From UBA7672 sp965229115 (GTDB lineage: Bacteria; Pseudomonadota; Alphaproteobacteria; Caulobacterales; Hyphomonadaceae): a stretch of DNA of 64,000 bases. Below are positions 50,899 through 58,798 of this stretch, piece by piece. Numbering within the stretch: position 1 is the first letter of the stretch; every line of letters begins with the position of its first letter. The translations under genes were made by a program, and so were the position numbers. The stretch is taken from assembly GCA_965229115.1 (NCBI GenBank), contig CBDDIR010000003.1, positions 3,472,001 through 3,536,000 of the forward strand. Reading direction: 5' to 3'. The notes beneath the pieces were generated by a model. It did no database searches. It saw only the letters and a list, made by a program, of their open reading frames with translations, and was not told the origin of the DNA.

Positions 50899-53052
50899 CT
50901 AGAACGTTCCGGACACGCGTAGGGTTATGATCTGGGTGCCGTCGGGGCCGCCTTTTTGTTTGCGGGTTTCAGAGCGCCCAATCACCCCGGTTCCGCGATT
51001 GCCCGTATAGAACGTGCGGATACGCGTTTCTTCAGGATGGAACATGTTCGCGAACGTCCCGCGGATGGTGACGCCGAAATACTGGGTCGTCTCGGCGAAC
51101 ACATCAAAGCGCGTACCCGGACGATCGAACGAGATTTCCTCGAGCAGCTTGTACTCGAACTTGTCCGACAGGCCGAGAACGCTGGCGCCCCACGCAGCCT
51201 TCAGTTCCGGCAGTTCCTGACGATAGGCGACGTTGTAGTTCCAGTCGCGCTCGGTCGAGAACCGGCGATCCTCACCGGTCAGCGGATCGGTGACTTCGGT
51301 TTCCTGCACCATACCCGAGAAGCGCAGTTCGGCGTTCGGGATGAAAGGCGCCAGCGGGAACGCGCCACGCACTTCAATGCCGGTACGCGTGCCATCGCCG
51401 ATATTGCCCGGCGCATCAAACGTGCCTTGCGGAACCGTGCGCGGCACGAAGTCCTGCACATCGGTTACCTTGTCGTGGAACACGGCGAGCGTGATGGCGC
51501 CGCGCTTGCCGAAGCGGTGTTCCCACTCCGCCTTCGCGCGCCAGGTTTTCTCCGGCTCGAGATCCGGATTGCCGATCAGGCTTGAGGCGTCGACGACGTT
51601 GATCGACGAAGCGAACTCCGCGAAGTCGAGCTGCGCCACTTCGCGGCTGATGCTGCCGCGCACCTGATCGCCCTCGGCGAGCTGCCAGGTCGCGATGAAA
51701 CGGGGTTTCGGATACGAGAACTCTCGCTCCTTCACCTCATCGCCCGACTGCTTGATCTTCGAGGCTTCGTAGATGAAGCCCGACTCCAGCGTGAGCTGTG
51801 GCGAGATCTTCCACACATCCGTGATGAACGGCTCAACGCGCGTTTCTTCCACGCGCGTATCCGAGACGGGCAGCGGCTGGGCGACAGGTCCCGAACCGTT
51901 GTTGTTGAAGATATCCAGCGTTGTCTCGCGGAAGTTGAAGGCGCCTTCCATGCCGAAATCGATGGTATGCGCCGCATTCGGACGCCACGTCGCAAAGCCC
52001 CGGCCCACGCGCTCGCCGGCTTCTGTTGTGCGGTTGATCGTCTGTGTGTTGACCAGGCCGGCCGGCGTGATGATGCGGAACGCGTCATCCTGATCGACAC
52101 CGGTGAACGTCGCCAGCGCGATACCCTTTATCGAGAACTCAGGCGTGAAGCGATGTTCCCAGTCGCCGCCGAGTTCGGCTGTGTAGTTGTTGCTGTATTC
52201 GCTGTGCCCGAACGTCGCCTGCGTGAGATTGCCTGCCGGCGTAAAGCTGATCGAGCCGATATGCGTGTTGTTGTCGGTCGGCGCGTACTGGGCGTTGAAG
52301 TTGACCGTGTCCTGCGCGGTGGGTCGCCACTTCAGAACGCCCGAGCCCTGCACGCCGATATTGTTCGGCTGGCCGAACTGCTCGCGGTAAGCCGTGAGAT
52401 TGCCGGCGGCGTTGCGCACGGCTTCGAAGCTCACGGTGCGGCCGCGCAGGTTGGGCAACTGGAAGTCGAGTGTGAGCTCGGCGTTCTCGGCAAGCGCCAG
52501 AGTCTTGGTCAGCTGCAGGTTCCAGCTGACACGTTCGGAATACTGGATGTCGCGAATCTCGGCCACGTAAGCCAGCGGCGAGCCGCCCGGAGCCGCCTTC
52601 TTCAGAACGACGTTCACAAGCTGCGTCTGGCCGCGCACGTCAACGTTCGAGGCGGAGCCCGAGATCAGCTCCACTTTCAGAACCGAATCTGCCGTGATGC
52701 GCTTGAGCTGTTCCGAGAGCAGCACTTTCGAGGACGGCCGCTCGCCGTTCACCAGCACGTTGCCGGCCGATGCAGCAAAGCCGCGCACGGCCTCGCCATC
52801 AGCAATCACGAAGCCCGGCACGCGACCGACAATGTCGGCGGCAGTGATCGGGTTGTACTGCTTGAAGAAGGCGGCATCGAACGTCTGCACGCCTTCCTGC
52901 GGCGCGCCTGGCGTCTGAACTTGCTTGGGCGCCACCGGCGGCGGCGGGCCGTTCGGGGCCTGCTGTGCAAAGGCGACGGGACCCAGCGCTGCGGCGAACG
53001 CAACTAGTCCTACCGCGCGCTTGAGCGAGCGTTCCAGCCTGACGCTGTCCAT
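50899..53052 (-). CDS. TonB-dependent receptor (717 residues)
   Basis: An outer-membrane receptor with a signal peptide (MDSVRLERSLKRAVGLVAFA... ending AFAQ), a proline-rich spacer, a plug (DAAFFKQYNPITAADIVGRV, PGFVIADGEAVRGFAASAGN, NVLVNGERPSSK) and a barrel that ends IITLRVSGTF. The plug with VPGF and NVLVNGERPSSK is of the type with short N-terminus, often listed as TonB-dependent outer membrane protein of unknown ligand. It is divergent from an HxlR regulator that likely controls it. Confidence 0.92.
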   Translation of the reverse strand: MDSVRLERSLKRAVGLVAFAAALGPVAFAQQAPNGPPPPVAPKQVQTPGAPQEGVQTFDAAFFKQYNPITAADIVGRVPGFVIADGEAVRGFAASAGNVLVNGERPSSKVLLSEQLKRITADSVLKVELISGSASNVDVRGQTQLVNVVLKKAAPGGSPLAYVAEIRDIQYSERVSWNLQLTKTLALAENAELTLDFQLPNLRGRTVSFEAVRNAAGNLTAYREQFGQPNNIGVQGSGVLKWRPTAQDTVNFNAQYAPTDNNTHIGSISFTPAGNLTQATFGHSEYSNNYTAELGGDWEHRFTPEFSIKGIALATFTGVDQDDAFRIITPAGLVNTQTINRTTEAGERVGRGFATWRPNAAHTIDFGMEGAFNFRETTLDIFNNNGSGPVAQPLPVSDTRVEETRVEPFITDVWKISPQLTLESGFIYEASKIKQSGDEVKEREFSYPKPRFIATWQLAEGDQVRGSISREVAQLDFAEFASSINVVDASSLIGNPDLEPEKTWRAKAEWEHRFGKRGAITLAVFHDKVTDVQDFVPRTVPQGTFDAPGNIGDGTRTGIEVRGAFPLAPFIPNAELRFSGMVQETEVTDPLTGEDRRFSTERDWNYNVAYRQELPELKAAWGASVLGLSDKFEYKLLEEISFDRPGTRFDVFAETTQYFGVTIRGTFANMFHPEETRIRTFYTGNRGTGVIGRSETRKQKGGPDGTQIITLRVSGTF

Positions 53053-53091
53053 TGCCGTCCTCCCCGACGTATGTAAGTTTATTATTTGAAC

Positions 53092-53121
53092 TGACCGTCG
53101 CCTGCTTCTGTGAAACGGTCA
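53092..53121. promoter_or_regulatory. Inverted repeat between TonB receptor and HxlR gene
   Basis: TGACCGT (53092-53098) and ACGGTCA (53115-53121) are a perfect 7-base inverted pair with centres 23 bases apart, about two helical turns. They lie in the 113-base divergent gap, a likely operator for the adjacent HxlR protein. Confidence 0.5.
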
Positions 53122-53165
53122 ATTGCCGCAAAGACACACCGGGTACACGAACGCGGGAGGTCAGC

Positions 53166-53624
53166 ATGAAGTGGAGTCAAATCGACGCCATCCCCTGCCC
53201 GATAGCGCAGGCCATGTCCGTGATCGGCGATAGCTGGACCCTGCTGCTGATCCGCGATGCGATGCGCGGCTCCACCAAGTTTGAGGAGTTTCAGCAGAAG
53301 ACCGGCGCCTCGCGCGCTGTGATCTCGGAACGCCTGGCGCATCTGGTGAAGCACGATGTGCTTGAGCGTACGCAGTATGAAGAACATCCGCCGCGCTACG
53401 AGTATCGCCTTACCGCGCGCGGAAAGGCGCTCCAGCCGGTGATGATGACGATGGCGCACTGGGCAGAGGCCCATCTGCCCAAACCGACGCGCGGGCCCAA
53501 GCGCCGCCACACGGCTTGCGGCCACCACTTCAAGCCCGTCATCGCGTGCTCGGAGTGCGGTGAAACGATAACGCCGGAGACTGTCACCTATGACAGGCCT
53601 CCGGCGCCGGTTCAGTCGAAGTAG
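53166..53624 (+). CDS. HxlR-family regulator with C-terminal Cys/His extension
   Basis: A 152-residue HxlR protein. The winged helix covers 1-105 (CPIAQAMSVIGDSWTLLLIR; ASRAVISERLAHLVKHDVLE; YEYRLTARGKAL). A 45-residue extension follows with HTACGHHFKPVIACSECGE, three Cys and two His placed as in a zinc-ribbon knuckle. This extension is found in a subset of HxlR proteins. It starts at ATG 53166 and is divergent from the 717-residue TonB receptor, its likely target. Confidence 0.9.
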   Translation: MKWSQIDAIPCPIAQAMSVIGDSWTLLLIRDAMRGSTKFEEFQQKTGASRAVISERLAHLVKHDVLERTQYEEHPPRYEYRLTARGKALQPVMMTMAHWAEAHLPKPTRGPKRRHTACGHHFKPVIACSECGETITPETVTYDRPPAPVQSK

Positions 53625-53646
53625 AATCTCACAAAGCTAAAACTCA

Positions 53647-53745
53647 AGGGGCGGGCCGCGTGAGGACGGAGACGCGGCTGCACGTATGATCCCATTCCGG
53701 ACGGGGGCCGGGACCGGCGAGCCGCATCCGAAGCGACCCGCCCCT
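53647..53745. ncRNA. Structured intergenic element, candidate RNA
   Basis: In the gap between two convergent genes a 99-base segment is closed by a perfect 9-base stem (AGGGGCGGG 53647-53655, CCCGCCCCT 53737-53745). Immediately inside is a second stem, CCGCGT 53656-53661 with ACGCGG 53672-53677, and further in a CGGC-GA-GCCG hairpin (about 53714-53723). This three-way organisation is unlike a simple terminator. I know no RNA family matching it. Direction is unknown; a plain convergent terminator array is the alternative. Confidence 0.4.
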
Positions 53746-53785
53746 CTAGTCCGCGCACCGGGGAGGCGCGGCGGATACTCAGACC

Positions 53786-56239
53786 TTAGAAACTCCCTTT
53801 AAGCGTGACGCCGTAGGTGCGCGGATCGCCGAGCAGGCCCGCGTAGTAGCCAGACGAGGAACCGCCTGCGTTGAGCATCTCGAAATAGTCTTCGTCGAGC
53901 GCATTGCGGCTCCAGCCGTAGAAGTCCCAGCCATCATCGCCACGGAAGCCGGCGCGAATATTGACCAGCGTGTAGCCGTCAATGTTGAGATAGTCGGACT
54001 CGGTCGGGCTGGAGGAGAACTCCGAACGGTAGCTGGCGTCGACGCCGACGAAGTATTCGCCCTGGCGCTTGGCGAACTCGCCCGTCAGCTTGTACTCGCC
54101 GCCGAACGATGCCGCCCACAGCGAGACACCCGGAAGGCGCGTGCCTGAAGCGTCGACCGTGCCGATGGCGCCGCCCGAGTCTTCAAGAGCGGGAGGAGCT
54201 TCGGTGAAGCGCTCGTACTTCGCGTCGGTGTAAGCGAGGTTGCCGTACAGCGAGAAGTTGTCGTTGACGCGCCACGAGCCATCGAACTCGACGCCCTGCA
54301 CCAGCACTTCTTCAGCGTTGGCGAGATAGCCGCGCAGCGTTCCCGACTGGTTGCTCGCAACCGAGACCTGATAGTCGTTCACCTGCGTATGATAGGCCGT
54401 GATGTTGGCCACGACGCCCGGCAGCGGCTCGGTCTTGAAGCCAATCTCGATATGCTTGGTATCTTCCGGCTTGATCGAAGCCAGCGACACGATCGGCTGG
54501 TTGTTGGCGTCCAGCGGAATACCGTTATTGTTCAGGCCGAACGTCTTGAACGCCGTCGAGTATGTTGCATAGGCGTGCACATTGTCGGCAACGTCGTAAG
54601 CCACCGTCAGCTGGCCCGAGACGTTGTCGTCTTCGCCCGCCGACTCATACGCCAGCGGCGTCAGGATCGAGAGCTGCAGCGCCTTGCCCGGCGTTCCATC
54701 GGCATACTGCGTGCCGCCATAGGTCTGCGTGCGATAGAAGCCTTCCTTCTCGTCGAAGTTGACGCGCAGGCCCGGAATGATGCGGAGCTTGTCCGTCACC
54801 TGCCACTCAAGCTGGCCGAACACGGCAGCGCTGGTGTGATCCGAGCGGATCTGCGCGCGCTGGCCATAGCCGGTGAGTGCGCCGGCCAGACCCAGCGCCT
54901 GGTTTGCAGCCGTCGGGTTTGCCAGCCAACGCCACGCCGCCGAGCCCTGCTCTTCGCGGCCAAGCGTCTTGGTCACCTGGTTGAACCAGAATGCGCCAAC
55001 GACATAGTTCAGGTTCGCGCCAAGATCGCCCGCATAGCGAAGCTCTTGCGACCATTGGTAGGACTTGGACGGGTTCTGCGAGAGCGTGCGGATCGGGAGG
55101 CCGAGGAAGTCACGGTCGTTCGACGGGTCCCACAGCCAGTAACGCCATGCCGAGATCGCCGTCAGCGTGCCGCCAGCGACATCCCAGTCCACGTTGAGTG
55201 CAACACCGCCGAGATCCGAGTTGGAACGGTGCGGCGTATCAAGGTCAGTAATGCGATCGAACGGATTGAGGCTCGGCGGTGCGTAATTGTAGTATGCCGC
55301 CTGCGCCGCATATTGCCGGTTCAGCGGACGCTGGGTCGGCACCACGCCGGCAAACACCTGCGCATAGCCTTCCGGGCGCTGCACCGTGTTGTCGGCCGAC
55401 AGCTTCACATCCAGCGTATCAGACGGACGCCACAGCAACTGAGCGCGCGCGCCGATATTGCTGATGTCGTTGAGATCGTCCTGCGTGGCCGTGTTCCACA
55501 ACACGCCATCGCGCTGCGTGCCCGAGAACGACACGCGGTAAGCCAGCGTATCGGTCAGCGGACCCGTGGTCGTCGCCTTGGCCTGGAAGTAGCCGAGATT
55601 GCCGTAACTCAGCTCGACATCAGTCGACGGCGTGAATTCCGGCGCACGGGTGGTGACGTTGATCGCGCCCGAAGTCGTGTTCTTGCCGTACAGCGTGCCC
55701 TGCGGCCCGCGCAGCACTTCCACGCGCTCGATATCGATGAAGTCCATCACCGCCGAAGCCGGGCGGGCGAAGTACACGCCATCGACATAAAGGCCCACGC
55801 CCTGCTCGATGCCGTCATTGGTCAGGCCGAACGGCGCGCCGAGGCCGCGGATGTTGATCTGCGTGTTGCGGGGGTTGGTCGAGTAGAACTGGACCGACGG
55901 AACCAGCTGGTTGAGCTTGCCCACGTTGAGTGCGCCCGTCTCGGACAGGAAGTCCGCTGACAGCACGGCGACGGGGATCGGCACGTCCTGGACGTCTTCC
56001 TCGACCCGGCGAGCGGTCACGATCACGCGGTCGCCCGGTTGGAGAGCAGGCGCAGCAACAGGGGGCTGTTCCACGTTCGGGCCCGCTGAATCGACTACGG
56101 TTTCCTGAGTAGGGGCAGGTTCCTGAGCTACCTGCGCAAAGGCTGGCGTCGCCAGCAGGAACGCAAGTGCAGCAAAGGAAATTCCGTACCTGAAATGGTT
56201 ACCCGACTGATACCGTGTAGTTTCACCAATGCGCGCCAT
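53786..56239 (-). CDS. TonB-dependent receptor (about 817 residues)
   Basis: An outer-membrane receptor from ATG 56239 (GAGGACGG upstream). It has a signal peptide (after MARIGETTRYQS... ending ATPAFAQ), a proline-rich linker, a TonB-box-like RVIVTARRVEEDVQDVPIPV, a full plug (INIRGLGAPFG; VYFARPASAVMDFIDIERVE; LRGPQGTLYGKNTTSGAINV) and a long barrel ending YGVTLKGSF. The plug closely resembles those of iron-siderophore or vitamin receptors. It is transcribed divergently from rsfS across a 229-base region. Confidence 0.93.
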   Translation of the reverse strand: MARIGETTRYQSGNHFRYGISFAALAFLLATPAFAQVAQEPAPTQETVVDSAGPNVEQPPVAAPALQPGDRVIVTARRVEEDVQDVPIPVAVLSADFLSETGALNVGKLNQLVPSVQFYSTNPRNTQINIRGLGAPFGLTNDGIEQGVGLYVDGVYFARPASAVMDFIDIERVEVLRGPQGTLYGKNTTSGAINVTTRAPEFTPSTDVELSYGNLGYFQAKATTTGPLTDTLAYRVSFSGTQRDGVLWNTATQDDLNDISNIGARAQLLWRPSDTLDVKLSADNTVQRPEGYAQVFAGVVPTQRPLNRQYAAQAAYYNYAPPSLNPFDRITDLDTPHRSNSDLGGVALNVDWDVAGGTLTAISAWRYWLWDPSNDRDFLGLPIRTLSQNPSKSYQWSQELRYAGDLGANLNYVVGAFWFNQVTKTLGREEQGSAAWRWLANPTAANQALGLAGALTGYGQRAQIRSDHTSAAVFGQLEWQVTDKLRIIPGLRVNFDEKEGFYRTQTYGGTQYADGTPGKALQLSILTPLAYESAGEDDNVSGQLTVAYDVADNVHAYATYSTAFKTFGLNNNGIPLDANNQPIVSLASIKPEDTKHIEIGFKTEPLPGVVANITAYHTQVNDYQVSVASNQSGTLRGYLANAEEVLVQGVEFDGSWRVNDNFSLYGNLAYTDAKYERFTEAPPALEDSGGAIGTVDASGTRLPGVSLWAASFGGEYKLTGEFAKRQGEYFVGVDASYRSEFSSSPTESDYLNIDGYTLVNIRAGFRGDDGWDFYGWSRNALDEDYFEMLNAGGSSSGYYAGLLGDPRTYGVTLKGSF

Positions 56240-56468
56240 AGGTCCGTCCTCAAGCAATAGCGCAGTCGTCCCCGCGCCCTCGACATAAGACAAACCTAAA
56301 CACGACCAAGTCGGTAGTATTACTTGAGTTTAGATTTTCTGCTTGTCACATCTTCGCGCTGAACCAGCGACAAACTGGGCGAGTGGCCGGTCACCCGCCC
56401 TTTCCGCTCGCAGGGCGCGCCCCTACGTGGTAGTTTCACGCCTGTTCTAAACGCCAAAGGAAACCGCC
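56240..56468. promoter_or_regulatory. Divergent region of TonB receptor and rsfS
   Basis: A 229-base gap that must drive both the leftward receptor and the rightward rsfS-rlmH unit. It contains an AT-rich patch (about 56311-56346). No gene is visible, and I cannot place a firm promoter. Confidence 0.35.
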
Positions 56469-56903
56469 CTGCCCGCAGCTCGCACTTCGAAGTCCGGCAC
56501 GAGTTCAGACTCGAAACCGGCTTCCGCCCCGCCCACGCCGGCCACACCCGAACCGCTCGAACTGGCCCGCCTGGTTGCCCAGCAGCTCGACGACGACAAG
56601 GCCGAGAACATTCTCAACATCCCGCTCGCCGGAAAATCGCCGATGGCAGACGCCATGGTGGTTGCGAGCGGCCGCTCCGCACGTCACGTCGCGGCGCTGG
56701 CCGATCACGTCTCGCGCAAGCTGAAGGAAGCTGGCGTTGGCACGGTGCGCGTTGAAGGCCTGCCGAATGCGGATTGGGTGCTGATCGATGCGGGCGACAT
56801 CATCGTCCACATCTTCCGTCCCGAAGTGCGCGAGTTCTACAATCTCGAGCGCATCTGGGCGTCGGACGCACCGCCGACCACGCGCGCGGCGACCGCCAAC
56901 TAA
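56469..56903 (+). CDS. rsfS: Ribosomal silencing factor RsfS with apparent CTG start
   Basis: A 144-residue frame opened by TAA at 56448 contains no ATG, GTG or TTG before the conserved domain. The best start is CTG 56469, with AAAGGA 8 bases upstream. The RsfS core runs from LELARLVAQQLDDDKAENIL through PLAGKSPMADAMVVASGRS, ARHVAALADHV, DWVLIDAGDIIVHIF and RPEVREFYNLERIW. An internal ATG at 56643 would cut off about the first 58 residues, including conserved core, so it is unlikely to be the true start. RsfS binds L14 and blocks subunit joining in starvation. rlmH follows by 18 bases. Confidence 0.9.
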   Translation: MPAARTSKSGTSSDSKPASAPPTPATPEPLELARLVAQQLDDDKAENILNIPLAGKSPMADAMVVASGRSARHVAALADHVSRKLKEAGVGTVRVEGLPNADWVLIDAGDIIVHIFRPEVREFYNLERIWASDAPPTTRAATAN

Positions 56904-56921
56904 TCCTTGCAGGACTAGGCT

Positions 56922-57380
56922 TTGCGCATTCGCATCCTCTGCGTCGGCCGCATGAAGGACGGGCCGGAGCGCGAGCTCGTGGACGACTATCTCGGCCGTG
57001 CGCAGAAGAGCGGGAAATCGCTCGGCTATCGCGCCGTCGAAGAGATCGAGATCCCGTCCAGCACCAAGGATGATGAAGGCACGCGCCTGCTCGCCAAGCA
57101 CGGCCAGGGCATCCTCATCCGCCTCGACGAGCGCGGCGAAAGCTGGACCTCGCAGGACCTCTCCAAACGCCTCGCCCGCTGGCGCGACGCCGGCGAGGAC
57201 GCCGTCAGCTTCGTCATCGGCGGCGCAGATGGCACCTCGCCCGCCATCGCCTCCGCCGCCCGCCACACCATCTGCTTCGGCGTGCAGACCTGGCCCCACC
57301 GCCTCGTGCGCGTCCTGATCGCCGAGCAGGTCTATCGCGCCCTCTCGATCGAGGCCGGATCGCCCTACCACCGGGAATAG
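56922..57380 (+). CDS. rlmH: 23S rRNA pseudouridine-1915 N3-methyltransferase (TTG start)
   Basis: A 152-residue SPOUT methyltransferase. Residues from MRIRILCVGRMKDGPEREL and YLGRAQKSG, then LIRLDERGESWTSQDLSKRL, the knot glycines in FVIGGADG and the C-terminal LVRVLIAEQVYRALSI with SPYHRE identify RlmH. It methylates pseudouridine 1915 in helix 69 of 23S rRNA. TTG 56922 is the only fitting start, as the first conserved residues follow at once. It is coupled with rsfS. Confidence 0.95.
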   Translation: MRIRILCVGRMKDGPERELVDDYLGRAQKSGKSLGYRAVEEIEIPSSTKDDEGTRLLAKHGQGILIRLDERGESWTSQDLSKRLARWRDAGEDAVSFVIGGADGTSPAIASAARHTICFGVQTWPHRLVRVLIAEQVYRALSIEAGSPYHRE

Positions 57381-57433
57381 CCACCAAAGCCCGCCCGGTA
57401 GGGTCCCGTAAGCAAATCGGCCTACAAAGCCGT

Positions 57434-58684
57434 ATGGCCCTGCGGCGCAGCCCTTCCCGGTTCTGGCTACCGATTGTGATCGGGCTGGCGGGCCTGTGCG
57501 TGCTGACTGCAGCCGCCCAGTCCAAGTCCGCCCCCAAGAGCTTTACCCAGGATGATCTCAAGCGCGCCGAAACCGCCCGCGACGCCGCCGTCGCCCGCGT
57601 CCGCACCCTCGAAGCCAAGGCCAACGCAGCCGCCCGCGAAATCTCCGCCATCGATGCGGACCTGATCGCCGCCGCCTCTGACTCGACCGCTCGCGAGGAA
57701 GCCGCCTACGCCGCCGAGGAACAGCTGATGATCCTCGCCGATGAATCGCAAACCGCCGGCAACGCGCTTTCAGCGGATCAAGCAGCGCTCGATGATCTGC
57801 TCGCCGCCCTGATGACCTTCGGCTCGCGCCGCCCGCCTGCTCTCGCCACCAGCCCGGAAGACAGCGCCGCCGCCGTTCGCGCCGCTATCCTGATGTCGGA
57901 TGCCGCGCCCGCCCTCTCGAAGCGCGCCGCCGAACTGAAGACTCAGATCGGCACCATCAATCGTCTCGCCGCCGAAACGCGCGAGCAGCAGGCTAACCTC
58001 GCCTCCGCCACCGGCGCGCTCGCCGCCCGCCGCGAAGAGATCGCAGCGCTCGCCGAAGAGAAACGCCGCGCCTCCGCTACGCTCGATGCCGAGACAGCGG
58101 CCGCACGCGCCGAATCAAAACGTCTCGCAGCCGAAGCGGATACGCTGCGCGACCTGCTCGCAAGCCTCGCCAAGGCCGCGCCCGCCAAGCCATCCATCAA
58201 ACCGGGCCAGAAGCCGCCCGCCAAACCGGCCGCCAAACCATCGACGACTCCCGCCAAGCCCACAGCCAAACCGCCCGCCGCCGTGGCGGCGCGTCCGCCC
58301 TCCAGCACCGCCGCACCTCTCCAGCCAGCCGTCGGCACGCGCCTCTACCGTTTCGGCCAGACAGTCGCCGGGGAAAGGCAGGAAGGCCTTACCCTGACTA
58401 CGCGCTCTTCGGCTCAGGTCGTGGCCCCTCTCGATGCCCGGGTGCAGTATGCGGGCGTTTTCCGCTCCTACGGCCTGATGGTCATTCTCGACGTCGGTAA
58501 CGATGTTCTCGTAGTCGTTTCGGGCCTTGACGCCCTTTATCCCGAAGCCGGACAGTGGGTGCTGGCTGGCGAACCGATCGGCCGCATGACGGACCGGAAG
58601 TCGCCATCTCCAGAACTTTATCTGGAAGTAAGACGTAAGGGTCAGCCTGTGGACCCGGAGAAATGGCTCGGGCCCAGACCATGA
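57434..58684 (+). CDS. EnvC-like murein hydrolase activator with degenerate LytM domain
   Basis: A 416-residue exported protein (signal/anchor FWLPIVIGLAGLCVLTAAAQ). Two long coiled-coil segments (about 38-120 and 160-245), a Pro/Lys/Ala linker (250-290) and a C-terminal M23/LytM domain (about 310-410) follow. The LytM domain has VVAPLDARVQYAG but lacks catalytic metal ligands: the HxH-type site reads ELYLEVRRKG, with Leu where His is expected, and FGQ replaces the first His. It would thus be an amidase activator in cell separation, as EnvC is, not an endopeptidase. It precedes ctpA by 114 bases. Confidence 0.88.
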   Translation: MALRRSPSRFWLPIVIGLAGLCVLTAAAQSKSAPKSFTQDDLKRAETARDAAVARVRTLEAKANAAAREISAIDADLIAAASDSTAREEAAYAAEEQLMILADESQTAGNALSADQAALDDLLAALMTFGSRRPPALATSPEDSAAAVRAAILMSDAAPALSKRAAELKTQIGTINRLAAETREQQANLASATGALAARREEIAALAEEKRRASATLDAETAAARAESKRLAAEADTLRDLLASLAKAAPAKPSIKPGQKPPAKPAAKPSTTPAKPTAKPPAAVAARPPSSTAAPLQPAVGTRLYRFGQTVAGERQEGLTLTTRSSAQVVAPLDARVQYAGVFRSYGLMVILDVGNDVLVVVSGLDALYPEAGQWVLAGEPIGRMTDRKSPSPELYLEVRRKGQPVDPEKWLGPRP

Positions 58685-58798
58685 ATGACCGCCCCCCAGG
58701 TCAGGCTGCGACGAACGGTAGTGCAAATAGTGTCCCGTCGCGGCGTCATTGGCTGTTGAACTTCGCGCAGATGACGGCAAGGTAAGGGGCGGCGGGAT

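Noticed and set aside
54389..55960. Rightward frame of 523 codons inside the 817-residue TonB receptor
   Set aside because: Antisense of a receptor with intact plug motifs; Arg/His/Leu-rich composition and no ribosome site.
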